From Streptomyces sp. NBC_00659 (GTDB taxonomy: Bacteria; Actinomycetota; Actinomycetes; Streptomycetales; Streptomycetaceae): a stretch of 64,000 nucleotides of DNA. The translations under genes were made by a program, and so were the position numbers. This document shows, one piece after another, positions 36,187-44,536 of this stretch; positions within the stretch are counted from its first letter, which is position 1, and the number at the start of each line of letters is the position of its first letter. The stretch lies in contig NZ_CP109031.1 in the NCBI RefSeq assembly GCF_036226925.1, positions 8,556,001 to 8,620,000 on the forward strand. The letters run 5' to 3'. The notes below the pieces were generated by a model that saw nothing but the letters and a program-made list of their open reading frames with translations, had not been told where the DNA came from and made no database searches.

Positions 36187-36639
36187 ATGGATCTCATGGT
36201 TCCCATGCAGCGACAAGCTTCTGAGCCAGACGACCTCGTACCGCCGATGGAGCGTTCGCACTGGGTGGCCTTCGCCGGAATCCTGCTGATGGTCAGCGCC
36301 CTGTTCAACCTCCTCACCGGCTTCGTGGCGATCTTCAACCACGGCTACTACTCGAAGGTGTACTCCCAGGGCAACCGGTTGCTGATCCTCAACTACACGG
36401 CCTGGGGCTGGATCTTCGTCGCCATCGGCATCGTCATGGCCGTGCTGAGTCTCGGTGTGCTCGTGGGTTCCCGAGGGGCGCGGCTGGGGGCCATCGGCCT
36501 CGCCGCGTTCAGCCTGATCGCGCAGATGATCTTCCTGCCGGTCTACCCGTGGTGGTCGGTGTTCACGATGCTCGTGTCCCTGCTGGTCATCTACGGCCTG
36601 CTGGCCGAGCCGAAGCATGTGCACGGGGTGCGGGTATAG
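36187..36639 (+). CDS. Four-helix membrane protein, DUF7144-like
   Basis: About 150 residues from the ATG at 36187; ATGs at 36196 and 36205 are alternatives and none has a strong ribosome site. Four membrane helices: WVAFAGILLMVSALFNLL, WGWIFVAIGIVMAVLSLG, LGAIGLAAFSLIAQMIFL, SVFTMLVSLLVIYGLL. The pattern matches the DUF7144 family of unknown function. It lies 97 bp after the antiporter on the same strand and may be co-transcribed. It converges on the GH15 gene with 19 bp between stops. Confidence 0.72.
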   Translation: MDLMVPMQRQASEPDDLVPPMERSHWVAFAGILLMVSALFNLLTGFVAIFNHGYYSKVYSQGNRLLILNYTAWGWIFVAIGIVMAVLSLGVLVGSRGARLGAIGLAAFSLIAQMIFLPVYPWWSVFTMLVSLLVIYGLLAEPKHVHGVRV

Positions 36640-36658
36640 CCGGTCCGGCGTTCCTGTT

Positions 36659-38476
36659 TCAGCCGCGTTGCCGGTCGAGTGCCTCGTCGAGCGTGGTGGC
36701 GGCCATGATCAGCGACAGATGGGTGAACGCCTGGGGGAAGTTGCCCAGTTGCTCGCCGCTGGGGCCCACCTCCTCCGCGAAGAGACCGACGTGGTTGGCG
36801 TACGTATGCATCTTCTCGAACGTGTAGCGGGCCTCGGCCAGCCTGCCGGAGCGGGCCAGCGCGTCGACGTACAGGAAGGTGCACAGACTGAAGGTGCCCT
36901 CCGAGCCGCGCAGGCCGTCCGGGGAGGCGGCGGGGTCGTAGCGGTGGACGAGGCTGTCGGAGACCAGCGTCCGGCCCATCGCGTCGAGCGTCGACAGCCA
37001 GGTCGGGTCCTTCGGGCCCAGGAATCCGACCCGGGGGATGAGCAGGAGCGAGGCGTCCAGGACGCCGCCGTCGTAGTGCTGGACGTACGCCTTCTCCTGG
37101 TCGTTCCAGCCGCGGTCCATCACCTGCTCGAGGATCGTGTCCCGCGCCCGGGTCCACAGCGCGGTGTCCGCCGGCCGGCTCCAGTCGCGGGCCAGCCGCA
37201 GACCGCGGTTGAACGCGGCCCAGCACATCACGCGGTTGTACGTGAAGTCCTTGCGTCCGCCGCGGGTCTCCCAGATGCCCTCGTCGGGGCGGTCCCAGTT
37301 GTCGGCGAGCCAGTCCAGGGTGCGGGAGACGGCCTTCCATCCCGCATAGTCGGCCTGGACGACGATCTCACGCCCCTCCGAGATGCCGTAGAGGGCCTCG
37401 CCGTAGATGTCGAGCTGGAGCTGGTCGGCGGCGGCGTTGCCGACCCGTACGGGGAAGGAGCCGCGGTAGCCCTCGAAGTGTTCCAGGATCTCCTCGCCCG
37501 GCAGGGGCGTGCCGTCCACCCGGTACATGATCTGGAGCGCTTCGCCTTCCTGGTCCAGGCGTTCCACCAGGCGTTCGCGCAGCCAGTGGGTGAAAGCCGT
37601 CGCCTCCTCGGCGAACCCGAGGTCGATCAGGGCGCGCAGCGACAGGGATCCGTCCCGTACCCAGGTGTAGCGGTAGTCCCAGTTGCGTTCGCCGCCGATC
37701 TGTTCCGGCAGTCCCATGGTGGCCGCCGCGACCGGGGCGCCGGTGGGCGCGTAGGTGAGGAGCTTGAGGGTGATCGCGGAGCGGTGCACCATGTCGGGCC
37801 AGCGGCCCCGGTACCTGGAGTTCCGTACCCAGTCCTGCCAGAAGTCGAGGGTCCGCGCCAGGTTCTCCTCGGTCTCCGGCACGGTGGGCGGCGGCGGTGC
37901 CGTGGCGTCCGGACCGTCCACGGTGAACACGGCCGCCGCCGTCTCACCGGCCTTCAGGGTGACCGTGCTGCGGACGTCCCGGCCGTCCCGCTCCAGGGGG
38001 AAGGTGCTCTGGAGGAACGCGCTGATCCCCGGGCCGCGGAAGACGGCGCCGCCGGGACCGACGGTGAGTTCGTGACCGGCCCGCCCGTAGTCGAAGCGCG
38101 GACGGCACTCCAGGGCGAACTCCATCGTTCCCCGTACCGTCCGCACGGTACGGACGAGGCGGTGCCGGGCGGAAGCGGTCCCGGAGCGGTCGGGCGGCAT
38201 CCAGTCGAGGACCTCGCCCACCCCGTCGGGTGACATGAACCGGGTCACGAGCACCGCCGTGTCCGGGTAGTAGAGCTGCTTCCAGGTGCCCTTCGGGCCG
38301 GAGGGCGCCAGCCGGAAGAAGCCGCCGCGGTCGTGGTCGAGCAGCGCGGCGAAGATGCTGGGGGAGTCGAAGCGCGGGGCGGCGAACCAGTCCACGACAC
38401 CCTTGGCGGAGACCAGAGCGGAGCACTGGAGATCCCCCACCAGGCCGTGGTCGGCGATGGGCGGATAGCGGTCCAT
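36659..38476 (-). CDS. GH15 family glucoamylase/trehalase-like glycosidase
   Basis: 605 residues from the ATG at 38476. N-terminal beta-sandwich (YPPIADHGLVGDLQCSALV, about 1-220), then an (alpha/alpha)6 barrel with the GH15 signature NWDYRYTWVRDGSLSLRAL near residue 265 and EEILEHFEGYRGS, and a C-terminal acid region (LARSGRLAEARYTFEKMHTYAN, LFAEEVGPSGE). No signal peptide, so it acts inside the cell on maltodextrins, trehalose or glycogen fragments. Actinobacterial cytosolic GH15 enzymes include trehalases, so either specificity is possible. The promoter region 38477-38741 is shared with the divergent aldo/keto reductase. Confidence 0.88.
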   Translation of the reverse strand: MDRYPPIADHGLVGDLQCSALVSAKGVVDWFAAPRFDSPSIFAALLDHDRGGFFRLAPSGPKGTWKQLYYPDTAVLVTRFMSPDGVGEVLDWMPPDRSGTASARHRLVRTVRTVRGTMEFALECRPRFDYGRAGHELTVGPGGAVFRGPGISAFLQSTFPLERDGRDVRSTVTLKAGETAAAVFTVDGPDATAPPPPTVPETEENLARTLDFWQDWVRNSRYRGRWPDMVHRSAITLKLLTYAPTGAPVAAATMGLPEQIGGERNWDYRYTWVRDGSLSLRALIDLGFAEEATAFTHWLRERLVERLDQEGEALQIMYRVDGTPLPGEEILEHFEGYRGSFPVRVGNAAADQLQLDIYGEALYGISEGREIVVQADYAGWKAVSRTLDWLADNWDRPDEGIWETRGGRKDFTYNRVMCWAAFNRGLRLARDWSRPADTALWTRARDTILEQVMDRGWNDQEKAYVQHYDGGVLDASLLLIPRVGFLGPKDPTWLSTLDAMGRTLVSDSLVHRYDPAASPDGLRGSEGTFSLCTFLYVDALARSGRLAEARYTFEKMHTYANHVGLFAEEVGPSGEQLGNFPQAFTHLSLIMAATTLDEALDRQRG

Positions 38477-38741
38477 GGTGATCCAATCTCGAGGATCCGG
38501 GCATCTTCACTATCCGACATGCCGGTCATGTGTGCTTGTCCGCCCTGGACGGGGTCCGCGACACGGCCGTGACGCGCCCTCGTCGCACCTGTCGGCATGG
38601 AGTTCACCGGACGCGTCGCGCGGACAGGTGCCGGCCGCCTCGGCGCGCGATCCGCCGGCCTTTGACGGCCCCCGGCGTCGCGCGAGGACGCGCGGAGCGG
38701 GGACGTCCGGTCCGGTCCGGGGGAGGTGACAGACTGGCGCC

Positions 38742-39725
38742 ATGGACGAGCGCGCATTCGACAGGTCCGGCCAGCATGCTTCCGTCATCGGTCTGGGCAC
38801 CTGGCAACTGGGGGCCGACTGGGGCGAGGTGAGCGAGAAGGACGCCCTGGCCGTGCTGGAGACGGCGGCGGAGACGGGGGTGACCTTCTTCGACACGGCC
38901 GATGTGTACGGCGACGGGCGGAGCGAGGAGACCATCGCCGGCTTCCTGCGCGGCCGGCCGGACATGCACGTCATGGTCGCCACCAAGATGGGCCGCCGTG
39001 TCGACCAGATCCCGGAGAACTACGTCCTCGACAACTTCCGTGCCTGGAACGACCGTTCCCGCCGCAACCTCGGGGTCGACCGGCTCGACCTGGTGCAGCT
39101 CCACTGCCCGCCGACACCCGTGTACTCCTCGGACGCGGTGTACGACGCCCTCGACACCATGGTCGAGGAGGAGCGGATCGCGGCGTACGGGGTGAGCGTC
39201 GAGACGTGCGACGAGGCACTGGCCGCGATCGCCCGCCCGAACGTGGCGAGCGTCCAGATCATCCTCAACGCCTTCCGGATGAAGCCCTTGCGCCAGGTTC
39301 TGCCGGCGGCCCGGGAGGCGGGCGTCGGCATCATCGCGCGGGTCCCGCTGGCCTCCGGGCTGCTCTCCGGCAAGTACACGAAGGACACGGTCTTCGCCGC
39401 CGACGACCACCGGACGTACAACCGCCACGGCGAGGCCTTCGACCAGGGCGAGACCTTCTCCGGGGTCGACTTCGCGACGGGCGTGGAGGCGGCGGCCGAG
39501 TTCTCCGCCCTCGCCCCCGAGGGATACACGCCGGCCCAGCTGGCCCTGCGCTGGATCGTCGCCCAGCCCGGCGTCACCACCGTCATCCCGGGAGCCCGGT
39601 CGCCCGAACAGGCCCGTGCCAACGCCGAGGCCGCGAAGCTGCCGGAGCTGTCCCGGGCGACGCTGGACGCCATCGACGAGCTCTACGAGCGGCGGATCAA
39701 GGAGCAGGTGGAGAGCCGCTGGTGA
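38742..39725 (+). CDS. Aldo/keto reductase
   Basis: 327 residues from the ATG at 38742. The (beta/alpha)8 AKR catalytic tetrad is visible: Asp and Tyr in FFDTADVYG, Lys in VATKMGRR, His in LVQLHCPPT. The cofactor-binding C-terminal motif reads TTVIPGARSPEQARANAEA. NADPH-dependent reduction of aldehydes or ketones is expected; the substrate is unknown. Homologues of this type (AKR_EcYajO-like) are widespread. It is divergent from the GH15 gene and is followed by a 25-bp tandem repeat array. Confidence 0.9.
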   Translation: MDERAFDRSGQHASVIGLGTWQLGADWGEVSEKDALAVLETAAETGVTFFDTADVYGDGRSEETIAGFLRGRPDMHVMVATKMGRRVDQIPENYVLDNFRAWNDRSRRNLGVDRLDLVQLHCPPTPVYSSDAVYDALDTMVEEERIAAYGVSVETCDEALAAIARPNVASVQIILNAFRMKPLRQVLPAAREAGVGIIARVPLASGLLSGKYTKDTVFAADDHRTYNRHGEAFDQGETFSGVDFATGVEAAAEFSALAPEGYTPAQLALRWIVAQPGVTTVIPGARSPEQARANAEAAKLPELSRATLDAIDELYERRIKEQVESRW

Positions 39726-39777
39726 CACCGGCGCGGGACCCGCGGTCGCACCGCACCGGGTTCCCTGGAGCCCCGCG

Positions 39778-39892
39778 CCACCGGGTCCCGCACCGTCCGG
39801 CGCCACCGGGTCCCGCGCTGTCCGGTGCTACCGGGTCCCGCGCTGTCCGGTGCTACCGGGTCCCGCGCTGTCCGGTGCTACCCGGTACCGCA
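39778..39892. repeat. 25-bp tandem repeat array, about 4.6 copies
   Basis: Units start at 39778, 39803, 39828, 39853 and partially 39878, each close to CYACCGGGTCCCGCGCTGTCCGG followed by TG; copies 3 and 4 are identical. The array lies between the convergent stop codons of the aldo/keto reductase (39725) and DUF2238 (39908) genes, so it is not coding and may act in transcription termination or simply be a slippage product. Confidence 0.85.
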
Positions 39893-39907
39893 ATCCGTTC
39901 CCGCGTC

Positions 39908-40591
39908 TCAGCCCCCGGAAGGCCGCGCCGCCGCGAGCGCGTCGAGCTGGCGGTCGTGCACCCGGCTGAGCACCAGCACCGAGACGGTCGCGCCGATCAG
40001 GGCGCAGAACATGTCCCACTGGGTGTCCCACACATCGCCCTGGGTCGCCAGAAAAGCGTCCGCGCCGTGCCCGCCGATCACCGCGGCCGCCCACTCGAAC
40101 ATCTCGAAGAGGGCGCTGAAGGCGAGACACGCGCACACGGTCAGGGGCGCCAGCCACCGGCTGCCGCGCAGCGGTGACGTCCTGCTGAGCAGCTCCCGCA
40201 CCAGGACGGCCGGCACGAAGCCCTGCATGAGGTGTCCGAACCGGTCGTACGGATTGCGGTCGAGCCCGAACGTGTCGCGCGCCCAGTCGCCCAACGGCAC
40301 CTGCGCGTAGGTGTAATGGCCGCCCACCGCGAGCACCAGCGCGTGCGCCGCGAGAAGGCAGTACAGCAGGCTCGTCAGCGGGAACCGCCGCCGGCCGAGC
40401 ACCACCAGCGGCAGTCCCACGAGCACCCACACGGTCTCCAGCAGCCAGGTCATCCGGTCGTGCGCGTGCCACGCGGAGAGCGCCATACCCGTCACGACCA
40501 CCGCCAGGAGCACGGCCGGGAGGGCCTTGCGCCGGGCGTGCTCGGGGATGGCGGGGTGCGGGCCGAGCGGCGCGAGGGCTGATCCGGGCAT
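39908..40591 (-). CDS. DUF2238 (YjdF-like) membrane protein
   Basis: 227 residues from the ATG at 40591 with AAGGAG 6 bases upstream. Six or so membrane helices (PAVLLAVVVTGMALSAW, LLETVWVLVGLPLVVLG, SLLYCLLAAHALVLAVG, LTVCACLAFSALFEMFEW, MFCALIGATVSVLVLS) with conserved polar residues HYTYAQVPLG, DRFGHLMQGFVPA and DTQWDM. This is the DUF2238 family signature; function is unknown. Its upstream region contains a five-copy 35-bp repeat array and, beyond it, the divergent TetR gene. Confidence 0.85.
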   Translation of the reverse strand: MPGSALAPLGPHPAIPEHARRKALPAVLLAVVVTGMALSAWHAHDRMTWLLETVWVLVGLPLVVLGRRRFPLTSLLYCLLAAHALVLAVGGHYTYAQVPLGDWARDTFGLDRNPYDRFGHLMQGFVPAVLVRELLSRTSPLRGSRWLAPLTVCACLAFSALFEMFEWAAAVIGGHGADAFLATQGDVWDTQWDMFCALIGATVSVLVLSRVHDRQLDALAAARPSGG

Positions 40592-40665
40592 GTCGGGCTC
40601 CTTCGTCCAGGTGGCCCCATGGTGATGGAGCGCCGGGGAGGGTGGCATGAGTACGGGTACTCACC

Positions 40666-40840
40666 CGGGCCTGTGGGCCGGGTACGCATCCGTGACGACT
40701 CGGGCTTGTGAGCCGGGTACGCATCCGTGACGACTCGGGCTTGTGAGCCGGGTACGCATCCGTGACGACTCGGGCTTGTGAGCCGGGTACGCATCCGTGA
40801 CGACCCGGGCTTGTGGGCCAGGTACGCACTCACGGTGCGA
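40666..40840. repeat. 35-bp tandem repeat array, five copies
   Basis: Units start at 40666, 40701, 40736, 40771 and 40806 and read CGGGCTTGTGAGCCGGGTAC then GCATCCGTGACGACT; copies 2-4 are identical, the first and last are diverged. The array occupies the divergent promoter region between DUF2238 (start 40591) and TetR (start 40896), ending where the first TetR operator begins. Possible multi-site binding element or recent slippage expansion. Confidence 0.88.
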
Positions 40841-40884
40841 CGAACATGTTCGTCACGTACTTGTTCGCAACGAACATGTTCGTT
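40839..40884. promoter_or_regulatory. Two 16-bp palindromic TetR operators and leaderless promoter
   Basis: GACGAACATGTTCGTC (40839-40854) and AACGAACATGTTCGTT (40869-40884) are perfect palindromes sharing the core ACGAACATGTTCGT, with centres 30 bp apart. TTGTTC at 40861-40866 and TATCGT at 40884-40889, 17 bases apart, form a promoter whose start would fall on the GTG at 40896. The second operator lies across the spacer, so the TetR gene is almost certainly autorepressed. Confidence 0.8.
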
Positions 40885-40895
40885 ATCGTGAAGGA

Positions 40896-41630
40896 GTGAC
40901 AGGACAACCCACCCCCCGCCCCAGCCGCCGCGAGCGCCCGGCCAAGCCGGCCCTGACCAGGGACGGCATCGTCGGCACCGCCGTGGCGCTGATGCGCGCC
41001 GAAGGCCTTCAGCGCGTCACCATGCGCCGCCTGGCACAGGAACTCGACACCGGACCGGCCTCGCTCTACGTCTATGTGCGCAATACCGCCGAACTGCACG
41101 CGGCCGTGCTCGACGACCTGCTCGGTGGAGTCGACCTGGGCCCGGCGCGGGCGGACGGCGACTGGCGCGACCGGCTCGTGCGGATCCTCACCTCGTACAC
41201 GGCCGTGCTGTTCGAGCACCCGGGGCTCGCCCGCTCGGCCCTGGTGGCCCGCCCGTCCGGCGAGCGCTACCTGGACCTGGTCGAGGCGCTGCTGTCCCTG
41301 CTCGACGAGGGCGGTGTCCCCGGCGACCGGGCGGCGTGGGCGATCGACCTGCTGCTCCAGTTCGCCACCGCCACCGCGGCGGAACACGCCGCGGGGGACA
41401 AGGGGGCGACCGAGACCGAGGGCGAGTGGGCGGCGCTGGACTCGGCGGTCCGCGGCGCCTCCCACGAGCGGCACCCGCACATCGCCGAGCGGGCCGCCGA
41501 CCTGCTCTCCGGTCCGGGCGAGGCCCGTCTGGACTGGGGCTTCCATGTCCTGATCAACGGCGTCCTGTGCACCGCTCTCCCCGACCTGCCCGGTGCGCAG
41601 ACCGCGACCGCATCATCCGACACGCCGTGA
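40896..41630 (+). CDS. TetR/AcrR family transcriptional regulator
   Basis: 244 residues from the GTG at 40896, which coincides with the predicted transcription start (leaderless). The HTH is in residues about 20-70: IVGTAVALMRAEGLQRVTMRRLAQELDTGPASLYVYV. The rest is an all-helical ligand-binding domain with a TetR_C-like arrangement (DWRDRLVRILTSYTAVLF, HPHIAERAADLLSG, FHVLINGVL). It is immediately followed (88 bp) by a TetX-like flavin monooxygenase gene, an arrangement typical of drug-inducible inactivation systems. The inducer is unknown. Confidence 0.9.
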   Translation: MTGQPTPRPSRRERPAKPALTRDGIVGTAVALMRAEGLQRVTMRRLAQELDTGPASLYVYVRNTAELHAAVLDDLLGGVDLGPARADGDWRDRLVRILTSYTAVLFEHPGLARSALVARPSGERYLDLVEALLSLLDEGGVPGDRAAWAIDLLLQFATATAAEHAAGDKGATETEGEWAALDSAVRGASHERHPHIAERAADLLSGPGEARLDWGFHVLINGVLCTALPDLPGAQTATASSDTP

Positions 41631-41718
41631 GCGTCCCCCGTCGACGGCCGCCATCCGACGGCGCCGTCACCGGGAGCCGACGGTCACCCCTGTTTCGATG
41701 TACCGAGGAGACTCCGCC

Positions 41719-42870
41719 ATGACGAACACCCACCACCCCATCACCGTGATCGGCGCCGGGCTGGGCGGCCTCACGCTCGCCCGCGTCCTGCATCTGAACG
41801 GCATCGAGGCCGTGGTCCACGACCTGGACGCCTCACCGGCGGCCCGGCCCCAGGGCGGCATGCTCGACATGCACGAGGACGGGGGCCAGGCCGCGCTCCG
41901 CGCCGCGGGTCTCCACGACGGGTTCCGTGCGCTCATCCACGCCGGCGGCGAGGCCATGCGCATCCTCGACCGGCACGCCACCGTCCGGATGGAGGACACC
42001 GGCGAGAACGAGTCGCGTCCGGAGATCTCCCGGGGCGCCCTGCGTGATCTCCTGCTGGGCTCGCTGCCCGAGGGCCGCGTGCGCTGGGGCTCCAAGGTCA
42101 CCGCGGCCCGGCCGGTCGGGGACGGCCGGCACGAGGTGACCCTCGCCGACGGAAGCACCTTCACCACCGACGTGCTGATCGGCGCCGACGGCGCCTGGTC
42201 GCGGGTGCGGCCACTGGTCACGGACGCCACCCCCGTCTACTCCGGCCTCTCCTTCGTCGAGATGCACCTGCTCGACGCCGACACCCGTCATCCGAGGGGT
42301 GCGGAGGTCGTGGGAGGAGGCGTCCTGTTCGCGCTGGGCGAGGAGAAGGGCCTGCTGGGCCACCGTGACCCGGACGGCTCCCTGCACGTGTACGCGGCCC
42401 TGCGCGTGCCCGCCGACTGGGCGGTGTCCGGCGCCGTCGACTTCACCGACGCCGAGACGGCCAGGCGAAGCCTCCTGGAGCACTTCGACGGCTGGGACAA
42501 GAGCCTGCGCTCCCTCATCGCCGATGCGGACGGCGAACTCGTCGCCCGGCCGATCCACGCCCTGCCGCCCGGTCTGCGCTGGGAGCGCGTCCCCGGCGTC
42601 ACCCTGCTCGGTGACGCCGCCCATCTGATGTCCCCCTTCGCCGGTGAGGGCGCCAACCTCGCGATGCTCGACGGCGCCGAACTGGCCGCCGCGCTCGTCG
42701 CCCATCCCGGTGACATCGAGAAGGCCCTCACCGTGTACGAGGAGGCCCTCTTCCCGCGCTCCGAGAACGCGGCGACCGAGTCGGCCGCGAACCTCGCCGT
42801 CTGCTTCGGCCCGGACGCGCCGCAGAGCCTGGTCGACCTGATGAACCAGTACCGGGGCGAGTCCGACTGA
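41719..42870 (+). CDS. TetX-like FAD-dependent monooxygenase
   Basis: 383 residues from the ATG at 41719 with GAGGAG 8 bases upstream. GxGxxG is VIGAGLGGLTLARV at about 10-23. An SRGALRDLLLGSLP segment binds FAD, DVLIGADGAWSRVRP holds the DG motif, and LLGDAAHLMSPFAGEGANLAMLDG is the GD motif with PF[A]GxGxN as in TetX and related antibiotic-inactivating hydroxylases. Co-directional with the TetR gene upstream and probably induced by the same ligand. True tetracycline inactivation cannot be claimed: TetX relatives in Streptomyces often act on other aromatic compounds. Confidence 0.87.
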   Translation: MTNTHHPITVIGAGLGGLTLARVLHLNGIEAVVHDLDASPAARPQGGMLDMHEDGGQAALRAAGLHDGFRALIHAGGEAMRILDRHATVRMEDTGENESRPEISRGALRDLLLGSLPEGRVRWGSKVTAARPVGDGRHEVTLADGSTFTTDVLIGADGAWSRVRPLVTDATPVYSGLSFVEMHLLDADTRHPRGAEVVGGGVLFALGEEKGLLGHRDPDGSLHVYAALRVPADWAVSGAVDFTDAETARRSLLEHFDGWDKSLRSLIADADGELVARPIHALPPGLRWERVPGVTLLGDAAHLMSPFAGEGANLAMLDGAELAAALVAHPGDIEKALTVYEEALFPRSENAATESAANLAVCFGPDAPQSLVDLMNQYRGESD

Positions 42871-42928
42871 CGTACGGAGACGTCGACGTGACCGCCGTCA
42901 GGTCAGGTGCCACTGCCGACTGTCTACC

Positions 42929-42993
42929 GCGGTGACGGCCGGGGCGGCCGGCGGGCTTCCGCGGTGACCGCCGGGAGCGGCCGGCGGGCTTCC
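42929..42993. repeat. Tandem duplication of about 32 bp
   Basis: GCGGTGACGGCCGGGG followed by CGGCCGGCGGGCTTCC at 42929-42960 is repeated with small changes at 42961-42993. It lies downstream of the monooxygenase stop and before the hairpin at 43007-43038; probably a local duplication. Confidence 0.6.
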
Positions 42994-43006
42994 ACGTTGA
43001 CCGCGC

Positions 43007-43038
43007 GGCCGTGCGGGAACGCCCGTTCCCGCACGGCC
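43007..43038. terminator. Bidirectional terminator, 15-bp perfect stem
   Basis: Perfect 15-bp arms (43007-43021 and 43024-43038) separated by CC, between the convergent genes ending at 42870 and 43050. Confidence 0.8.
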
Positions 43039-43049
43039 ACTTGGCCCGC

Positions 43050-44078
43050 TCACTCCCGGCCGGCCGCCCCGCGCAGTGCCGCGATGGCCGTACCGATCGC
43101 CTGCTGGAGCTCCTCCAAGCGCTGCATCATGTCGTCCTCGTAGATGTCGTCGGCGTCGTCGAAGGTCAGCTCCTCGAACACCTTCGTTGCCTTCTGAAGG
43201 CTGCTGTAGAACTTCGTCCGGCGTTCCTGGACGCGCAGTTCGGGGTCCGCCTCCACCGTCTCGACGACGAGGTTCTTCATCGTGTCGTACGCCTCGGTGG
43301 CCCACTCGCCCGCGTCCTCGCCCTCGTCGAGCTCGTCGAGGAGGGACAGATGCCGTTCGGCCTCGGAGCGCAGCTCCGCCGGAGCGTCAAGCGTCTGTCC
43401 GGCCGGCGTCCTGATCTGGCCCTTCTCCGCGATCTGGCGCACGTAGCCGATGCGGTCGGCCGCCCTGTTCTCGGTGGCCACCGCCTTCTTCAGCTCGTCC
43501 GTGCGGGCGATGTCGCGGGCCAACTCGGTCTGGAGCGCCGGGTCCTCCTTCACCCGGTCGAGGAGCGCGGCCCGCGCCGCCTTCGCCGTGGAGGGGTCGG
43601 CGAGGATCGCGGCCCGCAGCGCGGTCGGGTTCTCGGCCACCTCCAGGGCCTTGGTGGGACGGATGCCCTCGGCCTCGGCGGCCTCGGTGATGGCTGCGCC
43701 GCGCTCCGAGGAGGCACTGGAGCGGGCGGCGTAGTAGGCCGACCAGGCGTCCCCGTCCGGCAGTTCGACGTCCGCGCCGGGCAGCAGGGCCTCGAAATGG
43801 GGGACCAGGCCGTCGTCGGCGGCCCTGTCCCAGGCCTTGTAGTAGCGCATGACCCGCTCGGGCGAGCAGCCGGCCAGCTCCGCGAACTCCTTCGCGGACA
43901 CCTTCTGCGTGTCCTCGGCGGACTGCCCGCCCGGACGGACACTGCGCGCCACCTTCAGCGCGAAGGCCCAGCCACCGTTCCGCGCGTAGGCGCCGAAGTC
44001 ATGCGCGTCGCGCTCGATGAGGCCGGGAACCCCGGTCTGCGTGGCGTCGTCTTTTGACGAGGTGATGGCTGCGGTCAC
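43050..44078 (-). CDS. Conserved soluble protein of unknown function, HTH-like segment
   Basis: 342 residues from the GTG at 44078 with AGGAG 9 bases upstream. No signal peptide or membrane helix. Residues about 55-95 (KEFAELAGCSPERVMRYYKAWDRAADDG) look like a helix-turn-helix, and the rest is long charged helices (ALEVAENPTALRAAILADPST, ETVEADPELRVQERRTKFYSS) ending in an acidic coiled region (FDDADDIYEDDMMQRLEEL). I do not recognise a named family. The gene is divergent from the graspetide precursor gene, 252 bp between starts, so it could regulate it or be unrelated. Confidence 0.65.
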   Translation of the reverse strand: MTAAITSSKDDATQTGVPGLIERDAHDFGAYARNGGWAFALKVARSVRPGGQSAEDTQKVSAKEFAELAGCSPERVMRYYKAWDRAADDGLVPHFEALLPGADVELPDGDAWSAYYAARSSASSERGAAITEAAEAEGIRPTKALEVAENPTALRAAILADPSTAKAARAALLDRVKEDPALQTELARDIARTDELKKAVATENRAADRIGYVRQIAEKGQIRTPAGQTLDAPAELRSEAERHLSLLDELDEGEDAGEWATEAYDTMKNLVVETVEADPELRVQERRTKFYSSLQKATKVFEELTFDDADDIYEDDMMQRLEELQQAIGTAIAALRGAAGRE

Positions 44079-44330
44079 CGGGAACTCTCCTGGGGTGGTG
44101 GGGCGTTGATGTCACGGAGGATGAAGCTATGGCCTAAGGTCTGCGTGGAATCAAGGAGACACGCGGAGACCGCGACCACGGCGGACACCCCAGTAAATCC
44201 GAAATGTGCAAGCCAGAAACGACGCGATGTGATGACCTTCACCCCGATGTGGCAGAAAGTGATGAATTCCTTACGGCTGTGTCACGTACGGGTGTGTATT
44301 GGCCATCGCGCGACCGCGGGAGGATCTTTC
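44079..44330. promoter_or_regulatory. Divergent promoter region of the graspetide locus
   Basis: 252 bp, clearly lower in GC than the surroundings. On the plus strand TTACGG and TGTATT about 18 bases apart (near 44270-44299) are a possible promoter for the precursor gene. On the minus strand TTGATT and TAGCTT about 19 bases apart face the 44078 gene. Both are weak matches. Confidence 0.35.
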
Positions 44331-44522
44331 GTGCGACCGTTCACTCTCAACTACGCCCGGCCCTCAGGGCAGTCGGCCGCTGTACCCCCGTACCACTTCG
44401 ACGTGTCCCTGCAACTGAACGTGCTGCCCGACGGCCGTCCGGCCGTCAGTGACCGCGCGCTGCTGATGGCGACCGGCACCACGACCTCGACGGCCGGTTC
44501 TCAGACGCACTTCGACGACTGA
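44331..44522 (+). CDS. tgmA: Graspetide precursor peptide (TgmA-like)
   Basis: 63 residues from the GTG at 44331, with GGGAGGATC upstream; the same frame stays open further 5' but has no ribosome site. The leader begins MRPFTLNYARPS and continues YHFDVSLQLNVLPDGRPAVSDRALL. The C-terminal core is TGTTTSTAGSQTHFDD: several Thr/Ser hydroxyls followed by acidic residues, the donor-acceptor set for side-chain ester (omega-ester) rings. This is the putative ATP-grasp-modified RiPP family seen with SAV_5884-type maturases. The maturase gene follows after 14 bp. No methyltransferase gene adjoins. The product may be polycyclic depsipeptide with Thr-Asp links; ring topology is not predictable by eye. 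Confidence 0.85.
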   Translation: MRPFTLNYARPSGQSAAVPPYHFDVSLQLNVLPDGRPAVSDRALLMATGTTTSTAGSQTHFDD

Positions 44523-44536
44523 CGGATGCCGCGCGC

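Noticed and set aside
40666..40840. CRISPR array
   Set aside because: The 35-bp units are head-to-tail without unique spacers, and no cas genes lie in the window.
41719..42870. Proven tetracycline resistance gene tet(X)
   Set aside because: Motifs match TetX-like flavin hydroxylases in general; specificity for tetracycline cannot be read from the sequence.
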